NCBI RefSeq assembly: GCF_003937945.1
Contig: NZ_RSEC01000062.1
Coordinates: 124,001 to 188,000 of the forward strand
Direction of reading: 5' to 3'
DNA: 64,000 bases
Origin: Amycolatopsis eburnea
Lineage (GTDB): Bacteria; Actinomycetota; Actinomycetes; Mycobacteriales; Pseudonocardiaceae
Positions 7,986 to 15,694 of the stretch are shown here, one piece after another. Under the pieces are notes generated by a model. It was not told the origin of the DNA. It was given only the letters and a program-made list of their open reading frames with translations, and searched no databases. Each line of letters begins with the position of its first letter. Position 1 is the first letter of the stretch. The translations under genes and the position numbers were made by a program.

Positions 7986-8558
7986 ATGCGAGGAAAGATC
8001 GGCGTCGTGGCCGGCGTCGCGCTGGTGGCCTTGGTGACGGGGGTGACCGGCGCGGGCGCGGCGGGCCGGCCGGACTTCGCGGCGCAGGCACAATCGGCCG
8101 GGCTGACCCGCGCCCAGGGCGCCGAGCTGCAGGCCGAGGTCGACCGCGACCTGGCCGCCCTCGGCGGGGTCCAGGTGGCGGCGAACAAGATCACCACGGC
8201 GGACGGCGCCACGGTGCTGTACCCGCTGCCGGGCGAGAAGTACGCCCACGAGCTGGGCGACGGCCTGGACGGCAACGCGGTGACGACGGCCGCCGACGCC
8301 TGCCCGTACTACAACTTCTGCGGGTTCCCCGGGGCCAAGTACACGGGCAAGCGGTGGACCAAGTCGAACTGCGGTGTGTACAACGAGATCCCGGACGGCT
8401 GGAACAGCGGCGGTTCCTGGATCAACAACCAGTCGCACCACTTCACGTCGAGCATGTTCAACAAGAAGCACTACCACGTGTTCACGACCGACCCGGCGCC
8501 CAGCAACGACGCTTACGGCGACTGGGGACCCGTCTGGTACGTCATGAACAACTGCTGA
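7986..8558 (+). CDS. Secreted Cys-rich protein, peptidase inhibitor I36-like
   Basis: A 190-residue protein with a signal peptide (basic MRGK, hydrophobic stretch, cleavage near AGAAG at about 26). It has a helical pro-like region (TRAQGAELQAEVDRDLAALG) and a C-terminal domain with cysteines in CPYYNFCGFPGAKYTG and KSNCGVY, then GWNSGGSWINNQ. The CxxxNFC, Tyr-Gly, late-Cys and NNQ layout resembles the beta-gamma-crystallin-like peptidase inhibitor family I36 of actinomycetes; inhibitor activity is inference. AAGGGGA sits 5 bp before ATG 7986. It is transcribed away from the STAND/TPR gene with 120 bp between starts, and ends at a strong terminator. Confidence 0.65.
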   Translation: MRGKIGVVAGVALVALVTGVTGAGAAGRPDFAAQAQSAGLTRAQGAELQAEVDRDLAALGGVQVAANKITTADGATVLYPLPGEKYAHELGDGLDGNAVTTAADACPYYNFCGFPGAKYTGKRWTKSNCGVYNEIPDGWNSGGSWINNQSHHFTSSMFNKKHYHVFTTDPAPSNDAYGDWGPVWYVMNNC

Positions 8559-8572
8559 GGCGGGGGAGGGGA

Positions 8573-8600
8573 GGCCGGGGCTCGCGGGCCCCGGCCTTTT
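8573..8600 (+). terminator. Intrinsic terminator
   Basis: A 9-bp GC stem (GGCCGGGGC/GCCCCGGCC) with a 6-nt loop is followed at once by TTTT, 14 bp after the secreted-protein stop. It is the cleanest plus-strand intrinsic terminator in the window and also separates that gene from the convergent echA-like gene. Confidence 0.85.
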
Positions 8601-8606
8601 CCGCGC

Positions 8607-9395
8607 TCAGCGGCCGTTGAAGTCGGGCTTCCGCTTCTCGCTGAACGCCCGTGGCCCCTCCTTGGCGTCCTCCGACGCGAACACCTCGATCCCGTACTGC
8701 GAGTCCAGCTTGAAGGCCTCCTCCTCGTGCAGGCCCTCGGTGTCCCGGATCGTCCGCAGGATCGCCCGCACCGCGAGCGGCCCGTTGGCGTTGACCAGCG
8801 AAGCCAGCTCCAGGGCCTTCGTGAGCGCGGAACCGTCCGGCACCACGTGGCCGATCAAGCCGATGGCCAAGGCTTCGGAAGCGGACAGATGACGGCCGGT
8901 CAGCAGGATGTCCGCCGCGACCGTGTACGGGATCTGCCGGGGCAGCCGCACCGCCGACCCACCCATCGGGAACAGCCCCCATCGCGCCTCCGACACCCCG
9001 AACCGGGCCGACTCGCCGGCCACCCGGATGTCGGTCCCCTGGAGGATCTCCGTGCCGCCCGCGATCGCCGGGCCCTCGACCGCCGCGATCAGCGGCTTCG
9101 TCAACCGGCGGCCCTTCAGCAGGCCCGGGATGCTCGACGGGTCGAACTTGCCCGACGCGAACGACTCCGACGGCGAGTTCCGCGACATCGACTTCAGGTC
9201 CGCGCCCGCGCAGAACGCGCCGCCCGCGCCGGTCAGGACGCAGCTGCGGATCGAGTCGTCCGAATCGACGCGGTCCCAGGCCTCGACCATGATCGACATC
9301 ATCTCGCCGGTGATCGCGTTGCGCGCCTCGGGCCGGTTCATCGTGACGATCAGGGTCTGCCCCTCTTGCGAAACCAGCGCGTGCGGTTCACCCAC
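8607..9395 (-). CDS. echA19: Enoyl-CoA hydratase, EchA19-like
   Basis: A 262-residue crotonase-family enzyme. The oxyanion-hole segment is GGAFCAGADLKSM (near 64-76), and both catalytic glutamates are in place: AGGTEILQGTD (near 114) and FGVSEARWGLFP (near 134). Hydration of an enoyl-CoA in side-chain beta-oxidation is expected. The start is GTG 9395, preceded by AGGAGG with 7-nt spacing; the longer frame beginning at 9464 would cross the operator and has no support. It is divergent from a FadD19-like ligase across a KstR-type site, as echA19 and fadD19 are in Mycobacterium tuberculosis (Rv3516/Rv3515c). The exact substrate is inferred from this context. Confidence 0.8.
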   Translation of the reverse strand: MGEPHALVSQEGQTLIVTMNRPEARNAITGEMMSIMVEAWDRVDSDDSIRSCVLTGAGGAFCAGADLKSMSRNSPSESFASGKFDPSSIPGLLKGRRLTKPLIAAVEGPAIAGGTEILQGTDIRVAGESARFGVSEARWGLFPMGGSAVRLPRQIPYTVAADILLTGRHLSASEALAIGLIGHVVPDGSALTKALELASLVNANGPLAVRAILRTIRDTEGLHEEEAFKLDSQYGIEVFASEDAKEGPRAFSEKRKPDFNGR

Positions 9396-9433
9396 GGAAG
9401 ACCTCCTGAAGGAGCAGTGCCATTGCCCAGAAC

Positions 9434-9447
9434 GATAACATGTTCTA
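9434..9447. promoter_or_regulatory. Putative KstR operator between echA19- and fadD19-like genes
   Basis: GATAACATGTTCTA fits TNNAACNNGTTNNA except for the first base. It sits in the 62-bp divergent gap, 39 bp from the hydratase start and 11 bp from the ligase start, so one bound repressor could shut both genes. Confidence 0.6.
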
Positions 9448-9457
9448 CTTTGGGGGC

Positions 9458-11074
9458 GTGGCACTCAACATCGCGGATCTTCTGGAGCACGCCGTCGACG
9501 CCGTGCCGGAGCGCGTCGCGGTCGTGTGCGGCGACCGGCGGGTCACCTTCGCCGAACTGGAGGCGCGGGCCAACCGGCTCGCCCACCACCTCGCCGCGCA
9601 CGGCGTGGGACGCGGGTCCCACATCGGGGTCTATTCCCGCAACTCGATCGAGGCCCTGGAGGCGATGATCGCGGCGTACAAGCTGCGCGCGATCGCCGTC
9701 AACGTCAACTACCGCTACGTCCACGGCGAGCTGGTCTACCTCTTCAACGACGCCGAGATCGTCGCGCTCGTGCACGAGAGAAGCTACGCCGACAAGGTCG
9801 CCGCCGTCCTGCCCGAGACGCCCAAACTGAAACACGTTGTCGTGATCGACGACGGCACGGACGGCGACTACGGGAGCTACGGCGGAGTCGACTACGAGGC
9901 CGCGCTCGAGGCGGAAAGCCCGGAGCGCGACTTCGAGGAGCGGTCGGGCGACGACCGCTACATCCTCTACACCGGCGGCACCACGGGCTACCCCAAGGGC
10001 GTGCTCTGGCGCCAGGAAGACGTCTGGCGCGCGCTCGGCGGCGGGATCAACTTCGTCACCGGCGAGTACATCCCCGACGAGTGGACGCTCGCCGAGCAGG
10101 GCAAGGCCGGGAGCCTGACCCGGCTGCCCGCCGCGCCGCTGATCCACGGCGCCGCGCAGTGGGCCGCGTTCGGGGCGCTGTTCACCGGCAGCCCGGTCGT
10201 GTTCGTGCCGCGTTTCGACGCCCACGAGATCTGGAAAGCCGTGCAGGACAACAAGGTCCAGGTCCTCACGATCGTCGGCGACGCGATGGCGCGGCCGCTG
10301 ATCGAGGCCTTCCGCGAGGGCGATTACGACGCGTCGTCGCTCGTCGCCGTCTCCAGCCACGCCGCGCTGTTCTCGCAGTCGGTGAAGCAGGAGTTCGTCG
10401 AGCTGGTGCCGAACGCCGTGATCACCGACGCGATCGGCTCGTCGGAAAGCGGCTTCACCGGGATCGGCATGGTCGGCAAGGACTCCGACCACAGCGCCGG
10501 CCCGCGGGTCAGCTTCGGCAAGGACGCGATCCTCGTCGACGACGACGGCAACCTCGTCGAGCCGGCGCCCGGCGCGGTCGGGCTGATCGCCCGCCGCGGG
10601 CACGTCCCGCTCGGCTACTACGGCGATCCGGAGAAGAGCAAGAAGATCTTCGTCGAGGTCGGCGGCGCCCGGTACGTCGTCCCGGGCGACTACGCCCGCT
10701 ACGAGGAGGACGGCACGGTCACGCTGCTCGGCCGCGGCTCCCAGTGCGTCAACACCGGCGGCGAGAAGGTTTACCCGGAGGAGGTCGAGGGGGCGCTCAA
10801 GTCGCACCCCGACGTCTTCGACGCCCTGGTCATCGGCGTCCCGGACGAGCGGCTCGGCCAGCGCGTCGCCGCCGTCGTCCAGCTGCGGGACGGCGCCGCG
10901 CCGGACCTGGCCGCGCTCGAGGAGCACGTCCGGGGCGAGATCGCCGGGTACAAGGTGCCGCGCACGATCTGGCTGGCCGCCGAGATCGGCCGGTCGCCCA
11001 GCGGCAAGCCGGACTACCCGTGGGCCCAGCGCTACGCGGCCGAGCACGAACCGGCCACGGCCCAGCCCGTCTGA
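9458..11074 (+). CDS. fadD19: Steroid/fatty acyl-CoA ligase, FadD19-like
   Basis: A 538-residue adenylate-forming enzyme. The AMP-binding P-loop YTGGTTGYPKGV lies near residue 170, the acyl-binding region near 315 (AIGSSESGFTG), the adenylate motif GDYARYEEDGTV near 410 and the C-terminal hinge GRGSQCVNTGGEKVYPEEVE near 425, ending in the SPSGKPDYPW lysine motif. It activates a carboxylic side chain to the CoA thioester; M. tuberculosis FadD19 does this for C24-branched sterol side chains and has nearly the same length. GTG 9458 after TGGGGGC is preferred over ATG 9440, which lies in the KstR-type site. The nitronate monooxygenase gene follows 13 bp downstream. Confidence 0.8.
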   Translation: MALNIADLLEHAVDAVPERVAVVCGDRRVTFAELEARANRLAHHLAAHGVGRGSHIGVYSRNSIEALEAMIAAYKLRAIAVNVNYRYVHGELVYLFNDAEIVALVHERSYADKVAAVLPETPKLKHVVVIDDGTDGDYGSYGGVDYEAALEAESPERDFEERSGDDRYILYTGGTTGYPKGVLWRQEDVWRALGGGINFVTGEYIPDEWTLAEQGKAGSLTRLPAAPLIHGAAQWAAFGALFTGSPVVFVPRFDAHEIWKAVQDNKVQVLTIVGDAMARPLIEAFREGDYDASSLVAVSSHAALFSQSVKQEFVELVPNAVITDAIGSSESGFTGIGMVGKDSDHSAGPRVSFGKDAILVDDDGNLVEPAPGAVGLIARRGHVPLGYYGDPEKSKKIFVEVGGARYVVPGDYARYEEDGTVTLLGRGSQCVNTGGEKVYPEEVEGALKSHPDVFDALVIGVPDERLGQRVAAVVQLRDGAAPDLAALEEHVRGEIAGYKVPRTIWLAAEIGRSPSGKPDYPWAQRYAAEHEPATAQPV

Positions 11075-11087
11075 GAGGACATCGCAA

Positions 11088-12188
11088 GTGCGGACACCCC
11101 TGTGCGACCGGCTCGGCATCGACCTGCCGATCATCGGGTTCACGCCCTCGGAGCACGTCGCCGCGGCGCTCAGCCGCGCCGGCGGGCTCGGCGTGCTCGG
11201 CTGCGTCCGGTTCAACGACGCCGCCGAGCTCGACCGGGTGCTGACCTGGATGGACGAGAACACCGGCGGGAAGCCCTACGGCGTCGACATCGTGATGCCG
11301 GCGAAGATCCCGGCCGAAGGCACGCAGGTCGACCTGGCGAAGCACATCCCGGACGGCCACCGCGCGTTCGTCGACCGCGTGCTTCGCGAGTTGTCGGTGC
11401 CGCCGCTGCCGGACGACACCGACGAGCGCGCGGGCGTGCTCGGCTGGCTGCACTCGGTCGCGCGGTCGCACGTCGAGGTCGCGCTGAACCACCCGATCAA
11501 GCTGATCGCCAACGCGCTCGGCTCGCCGCCTGCCGACATCATCGGCCAGTGCCACGACCGCGGGGTGCCGGTGGCGGCGCTGGCCGGCAAGGCCGAGCAC
11601 GCGGTCCGGCACGTCGAAAACGGCGTCGACTTCGTTGTCGCGCAAGGCTACGAGGCCGGTGGGCACACCGGCGAAATCGCGTCGATGGTGCTGGTGCCGG
11701 AAATCGTCGACGCCGTCGACGTGCCGGTGCTCGCGGCCGGCGGGATCGGGTCCGGGCGGCAGATGGCCGCGGCGCTCGCGCTCGGCGCGTCCGGCGTCTG
11801 GATGGGCTCGATGTGGCTGGCCACGCAGGAGTACCTGCAGACGATGGGCGAGTCGGTGGCCATGCAGCAGGCGCTCGTCGCGGCGACCTCGGCGGACACC
11901 GTGCGGACGCGGATCTACACCGGCAAGCCCGCGCGGCTGCTCAAGACCCGCTGGACCGAGGCGTGGGCCGCGCCGGACGCGCCCGAGCCGTTGCCGATGC
12001 CGCTGCAGAACCTGCTGGTTTCCCACGCGCACAACCGGATCCACGCGGCGAACGACCCGACCGTCGTGTCGATGCCGGTCGGGCAGATCGTCGGCCGGAT
12101 GAACTCCGTCCGCCCGGTCGCCGACGTCGTCGCGGACCTGGTCTCCGGCTACGAAGAAGCACTGTCCCGTTTGGACAAGACCCGCTGA
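11088..12188 (+). CDS. Nitronate monooxygenase-family FMN oxidoreductase
   Basis: A 366-residue TIM-barrel flavoprotein of the 2-nitropropane dioxygenase/NMO family. The FMN phosphate-binding part reads GGHTGEIASMVLVPEIVD (near 188), with the conserved His, followed by VLAAGGIGSGRQMAAALALG (near 215). Such enzymes oxidise alkyl nitronates, but relatives in sterol clusters (for example Rv3553) may act as CoA-linked reductases or dehydrogenases, which fits the FadD19-like neighbour. The start is GTG 11088 with GAGAGGA 10 nt upstream; it is probably co-transcribed with the ligase. It ends at a long hairpin before the convergent protease gene. Confidence 0.82.
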   Translation: MRTPLCDRLGIDLPIIGFTPSEHVAAALSRAGGLGVLGCVRFNDAAELDRVLTWMDENTGGKPYGVDIVMPAKIPAEGTQVDLAKHIPDGHRAFVDRVLRELSVPPLPDDTDERAGVLGWLHSVARSHVEVALNHPIKLIANALGSPPADIIGQCHDRGVPVAALAGKAEHAVRHVENGVDFVVAQGYEAGGHTGEIASMVLVPEIVDAVDVPVLAAGGIGSGRQMAAALALGASGVWMGSMWLATQEYLQTMGESVAMQQALVAATSADTVRTRIYTGKPARLLKTRWTEAWAAPDAPEPLPMPLQNLLVSHAHNRIHAANDPTVVSMPVGQIVGRMNSVRPVADVVADLVSGYEEALSRLDKTR

Positions 12189-12192
12189 AAAG

Positions 12193-12243
12193 CCGTGAAG
12201 GCCTCCTTACCGGCGTTTATGACCGGTAAGGAGGCCTTCACGG
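12193..12243. terminator. Bidirectional terminator hairpin
   Basis: A perfect 21-bp inverted repeat with a 9-nt loop (arms start CCGTGAAGGCCTCC) lies between the convergent oxidoreductase and protease genes. The length and perfection suggest termination on both strands; there is no long T-run. Confidence 0.7.
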
Positions 12244-12252
12244 ACTTGCGGG

Positions 12253-13053
12253 TTACAGGGTGGCGGCGGCCGCGGCGATCTTCGACGCGAACGTGCTCAC
12301 CTCGGTGTAGACGCCGGGGGCGTGCGGCCGGGCGCAGCCGTCACCCCAGCTGACGATGCCGACCTGGATCCACGCGTTGTTCGCGTCGCGGCGGAACATC
12401 GGGCCGCCCGAGTCGCCCTGGCAGGTGTCGACGCCGCCGGCGGTCAGGTTGCCGGCGCAGATCTCCGCGCTCGGGATCAGGTCGGGGTAGCTGCCGCCCT
12501 GGGCCTGGCAGGTGGCGTCCGAAACGAACGGGACGGTCGCCTTGAGCAGGTACCGCTGCTGCGCGCCGCCCTCGGTGGCCGCACCCCAGCCGGCCACGGT
12601 GAACGTGCCGCTGTTGTACGCCGTCGTCGTCGCGATCGGCAGCGTCGAGAGGCCGCTGACGGGGCTCGCGAGCTTGATCAGCGCCCAGTCGCCGCCGGTC
12701 GAGGTGCCGTAGGTGGGGGACTGGTAGACGTAGGTCGAGCGGATCTTCTGCGCGCTCGAGCTCTGCAGGTCGACGACGCCGACGGTCGCCGTGATCGAGG
12801 TGTTGGCCCCGGTCCGGCTGACGCAGTGCGCGGCGGTCAGCACGATCTGCTTGGTGTAGAGCGCCCCGCCGCAGCCCATGGAAAGCCGGACCATGAACGG
12901 GAACTCGCCCTGGGCGGCCCGGGTCCCGCCGACGACGTCGGTGGACGGCGGCTGCGCGGCGATCGCCGGCGTGGCGAACGACGCGGCCACGGCGACCGCG
13001 GCCACCGCGGTGGTGACGTTTCTGAGCAGGGTGAACCAGCGCTTGGTAGCCAA
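12253..13053 (-). CDS. Secreted trypsin-like serine protease (S1A)
   Basis: A 266-residue precursor similar in size and layout to Streptomyces griseus trypsin. A signal peptide ends near AIA|AQPP (about 33), followed by a short propeptide up to the mature VVGGT (about 40). The triad is His in LTAAHC (near 76), Asp in GGDWALIKL (near 122) and Ser in DTCQGDSGGP (near 215). The residue six before the Ser is Asp, giving Arg/Lys specificity. Six cysteines allow three disulfides. The start is TTG 13053 with GGAAGGA about 10 nt upstream. A GTCCACTGTGGA palindrome lies 21-32 bp upstream of the start and could affect expression. Confidence 0.9.
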   Translation of the reverse strand: MATKRWFTLLRNVTTAVAAVAVAASFATPAIAAQPPSTDVVGGTRAAQGEFPFMVRLSMGCGGALYTKQIVLTAAHCVSRTGANTSITATVGVVDLQSSSAQKIRSTYVYQSPTYGTSTGGDWALIKLASPVSGLSTLPIATTTAYNSGTFTVAGWGAATEGGAQQRYLLKATVPFVSDATCQAQGGSYPDLIPSAEICAGNLTAGGVDTCQGDSGGPMFRRDANNAWIQVGIVSWGDGCARPHAPGVYTEVSTFASKIAAAAATL

Positions 13054-13073
13054 GGGGGATCAGTCCTTCCAGT

Positions 13074-13086
13074 GTCCACTGTGGAA
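13074..13086. repeat. GTCCACWGTGGAC-family palindrome, copy 2 (intergenic)
   Basis: GTCCACTGTGGAA, with an exact 11-bp core, lies in the 5' leader of the protease gene. This is the only non-coding copy in the window and shows that the motif is not tied to codon use. Confidence 0.5.
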
Positions 13087-13179
13087 GCCGTCGCCGTGAG
13101 CGGCTCCATGACTACACCAGGTGGTCGCAGACCGGGACAACCAACTTTCTTCGGATCTTTCGGGCGGTTGGGTGATTTC

Positions 13180-14397
13180 TCACCGCCTGATCCGGCGAAC
13201 GCCGTAGGCCGATGCGCCGAGCAACAACGCGGCGCAGCCGGCCAGCACGGACGGCAGTGGCAGGCTGAACGCCAGCACCACGCACCCGGCCAGGCCCGGC
13301 ACGGCGGCGATCCGGGCTGTCCCCCGGAGCGTGAACGCGGCCGCGTTGGCGATCGCGTAGTACGTCAGGACCGCGAAGGACGAGAAGCCGATCGCCGCGC
13401 GCAGGTCGATCGACGCGGCGAGCACGGCCACGACCAGCCCGACGGTGAGCTCGGCCCGGTGCGGCACCTGGTAGCGGGGGTGCACGGCGGCGAGGAACCG
13501 GGGGAGGTGGCCGTCGCGGCTCATCGCCAGCGTCGTGCGCGAAACGCCGAGGATGAGCGCGAGCAGCGAGCCGAGCGCCGCGATGGCGGCGCCGGCCCGG
13601 ACCACCGGGGCGAGCCACCCGGGGACGGCCGCGGCGATCGGGTCCGGGCTCGCGGCGAGCGCGCTCGGGCCGAGCCGCACGAGCAGCAGCACCGCCAGCG
13701 CCGCGTAGACGACGAGGGTGATGCCCAGCGCCAGAGGGATGGCACGGGGGATGGTCCGGGCCGGGTCGCGGACCTCCTCGCCGAGCGTCGCCAGCCGCGC
13801 GTACCCGGCGAAGGCGAAGAAGAGCAGGCCGGCCGCTTCGAGCACGCCGCCGCCCCCGGGCCAGGCGAAGAGCGGCCCGCCCGCGGACGGGCCGGTGGCC
13901 ATCGCCACGCCCGCGGCGGTGAGCACGAGCAGGGTGCACGACACGATCACCCGGGTCGCCAGCGCGGACCGGTGCACGCCGAAGTAGTTGACGGTCGTGA
14001 GCGCGGCGACCACCGCGACGGCGAGCAGGCTCCGCCACGGCTGCCCGAGCCCCGGCGCGGCGTAGGCGACGACGGTCAGCGTCATCGCGGCGCAGCTGGC
14101 CGTCTTCCCGGTGACGAATCCCCACCCGGCGAGGTATCCCCAGAATTCACCGAGCCTTTCCCGGCCGTAAACGTAGGTCCCGCCGGATTCGGGGTGAATC
14201 GCGGCGAGCCGCGCCGAAGACGTCGCATTGCAGTAAGCGACGACGGCCGCGACGACGAGCGCGAGCAGCAGCCCGCTCCCCGCGGCCCGCGCGGCCGGCG
14301 CGAACGCGGCGAACACGCCGGCCCCGATCATCGAGCCGAGGCCCAGGAAAACGGCGTCGGCCAGGCCGAGCCGGCGGGCGAGCGGGGTCGGGCGCAT
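13180..14397 (-). CDS. APC superfamily amino-acid permease
   Basis: A 405-residue, 12-segment membrane transporter. The first segment carries GLGSMIGAGVFAAFAPAA (near 16), the glycine-rich helix-1 substrate motif of APC porters, and the cytoplasmic loop EEVRDPARTIPRAIPLA (near 210) is typical. The substrate is unknown. ATG 14397 is supported by AAGGAGG 9 nt upstream; a longer frame to 14493 lacks such a site and would add a polar tail before the first membrane helix. It is divergent from the DasR-like GntR gene, so the two may share control, but it is unclear whether the permease belongs to the phosphonate system. Confidence 0.85.
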   Translation of the reverse strand: MRPTPLARRLGLADAVFLGLGSMIGAGVFAAFAPAARAAGSGLLLALVVAAVVAYCNATSSARLAAIHPESGGTYVYGRERLGEFWGYLAGWGFVTGKTASCAAMTLTVVAYAAPGLGQPWRSLLAVAVVAALTTVNYFGVHRSALATRVIVSCTLLVLTAAGVAMATGPSAGGPLFAWPGGGGVLEAAGLLFFAFAGYARLATLGEEVRDPARTIPRAIPLALGITLVVYAALAVLLLVRLGPSALAASPDPIAAAVPGWLAPVVRAGAAIAALGSLLALILGVSRTTLAMSRDGHLPRFLAAVHPRYQVPHRAELTVGLVVAVLAASIDLRAAIGFSSFAVLTYYAIANAAAFTLRGTARIAAVPGLAGCVVLAFSLPLPSVLAGCAALLLGASAYGVRRIRR

Positions 14398-14477
14398 CCG
14401 GGTGATCCTCCTTGTTTCGCACGTGTTGCGCGCCACAGCGAACCACGGTGCACAGGGAACCGAATAGGGTCGATTCC

Positions 14478-15254
14478 GTGCCCGCCCCTTCACGCCATTC
14501 CCGCCTGTCCGCCGACGGCCCCGTCCTCGACGGGATTCCCGAGCACGGCCGCGTCCCGCGTTACTACGCGGTGAAGGTCGAACTGCTGGCGGTGATCGCG
14601 GAACTCGGCGAAGGCGCGGTGCTGCCCACGGAACGGGAATTGTGCGAACGGTTCGAAGTGTCGAGGGCGACGGTACGGCAGGCGGTGAGCGAACTGGTGC
14701 TGGAGGGCAAGCTCAGCCGCCGCCAGGGGAGCGGCACCTACGTCGCCGGCCCGAAGCTCGTCCAGCCGCTGGCCCTGGTCAGCTACACGGAGGGGTTGCG
14801 CCGCCAGGGCATCCGCCCGGGCCGCAACGTGATCACGCTCGAACGGCGCCTCGCGGGCAGCGCGCTGGCCGCCGACCTCCAGGTCACGGCGGACGCCGAA
14901 GTCTTCCACCTCGAGCGCGTGCTGCTGGCCGACGAGGAACGCGTCGGGCTGGAGTCGACATATCTGCTCGTCGAGCGTTTCCCGGACCTGCTGGACGTGT
15001 TCGACCCGGAGCAGTCGCTGTACGCGTGCCTGAGCGAACGGCTCGGGGTCGTGTTCGACGGGGCCGAGGAGCGGGTCGAGACGGTGCTGGCGACGCCGCG
15101 GGAGGCCCTGCTGATCGGCACCAACCCGGCCCTGCCGATGCTGCTCATGCACCGGGTTTCGTGGGGCCCGGACGGCGTGCCGTTCGAGCGGGTTCGGTCG
15201 CTGTACCGGGGTGACCGGCTGAGCTTCACGACCCGGCTGGGCCGCACGGACTGA
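14478..15254 (+). CDS. GntR/HutC-family regulator, DasR-like
   Basis: A 258-residue repressor with an N-terminal winged helix (recognition segment SRATVRQAVSELVLEGKLSR near 75-95; wing RRQGSGTYVAGPK) and a C-terminal UTRA effector domain ending ATPREALLIG...GDRLSFTTRL. Several blocks (RVPRYY, SYTE, ATPREA, LPML, RGDR) match Streptomyces DasR, so it probably binds a TGGTCTAGACCA-like site; its effector may be a phosphonate or amino-sugar phosphate. GTG 14478 was chosen because residues before it are not conserved-looking. It lies upstream of the aminophosphonate genes, separated by the doxX remnant, and is their likely regulator. Confidence 0.82.
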   Translation: MPAPSRHSRLSADGPVLDGIPEHGRVPRYYAVKVELLAVIAELGEGAVLPTERELCERFEVSRATVRQAVSELVLEGKLSRRQGSGTYVAGPKLVQPLALVSYTEGLRRQGIRPGRNVITLERRLAGSALAADLQVTADAEVFHLERVLLADEERVGLESTYLLVERFPDLLDVFDPEQSLYACLSERLGVVFDGAEERVETVLATPREALLIGTNPALPMLLMHRVSWGPDGVPFERVRSLYRGDRLSFTTRLGRTD

Positions 15255-15260
15255 CCGGCC

Positions 15261-15351
15261 CAAGCGCCCCAATGTGGCGTTCGGTGCGTCAGACGCACCG
15301 AACGCCACATTGGGTGCGCTGGATGCAACCAACGCCACATTGGGGTGCTTG
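15261..15351. repeat. Nested inverted-repeat element
   Basis: An inner hairpin (15268-15313) pairs two 22-bp arms containing AATGTGGCGTTCGGTGCG. A third partial copy at 15331-15351 pairs with 15261-15281 with one mismatch, forming an alternative outer stem. Three copies of the ACGCCACATT unit in 90 bp suggest a mobile or amplified intergenic palindrome. It directly abuts the truncated doxX-like reading frame and may also end gntR transcription. Confidence 0.65.
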
Positions 15352-15591
15352 CCGGGGCGCGCGATCTGCGAGCTGTTCGCGGCGGTCGGGCTGATCCTGC
15401 CGGTGCTGCTCGGCGTCGCGCCGTCCTTGACCGGCTGGGCCGCGGCCGGGCTGGCCGTGGTCATGGTCGGGGCGATGGCGATGCACGGCAGGCTGGCGAT
15501 CGTGCAGCACAAGGCGGCCGAGTGGCGGAACGTCGGGATCAACGTCGCGCTGCTCGCGATCGCCGTGTTCGTCGCCGCCGGACGGCTGTAG
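15274..15591 (+). pseudogene. DoxX-like membrane protein remnant, 5' end lost
   Basis: About 77 C-terminal residues match the second half of DoxX-like proteins: CELFAAVGLILPVLLGVAP, then a Gly/Ala/Val membrane segment with MVGAMAMHGRL, then VALLAIAVFVAAGRL at the end. The expected first half is missing. In its place the open frame runs back into the inverted-repeat element, which encodes a spurious ASDAPNATLG-type repeat after a GTG at 15274. This looks like a gene whose 5' end was deleted when, or after, the repeat arrived. A short translated product cannot be ruled out. Confidence 0.65.
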
Positions 15592-15694
15592 GTAACGATG
15601 AGATAACTCATCCGGTCCAATATTCGGAGCCACTTCACGCTCCGTTAGCCGTCGGGTCAGCCGTCGTTGGCGCGCGGCCGACAGCGTGTGCGGC

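Noticed and set aside
9440..9457. ATG 9440 as start of the FadD19-like gene
   Set aside because: It lies inside the KstR-type palindrome; GTG 9458 has a better upstream G-rich site and matches the usual protein start.
15592..15694. TCCGGTCCAATATTCGGA as the binding site of the DasR-like regulator
   Set aside because: It lacks the GGTC...GACC symmetry expected for this family; too weak to annotate.
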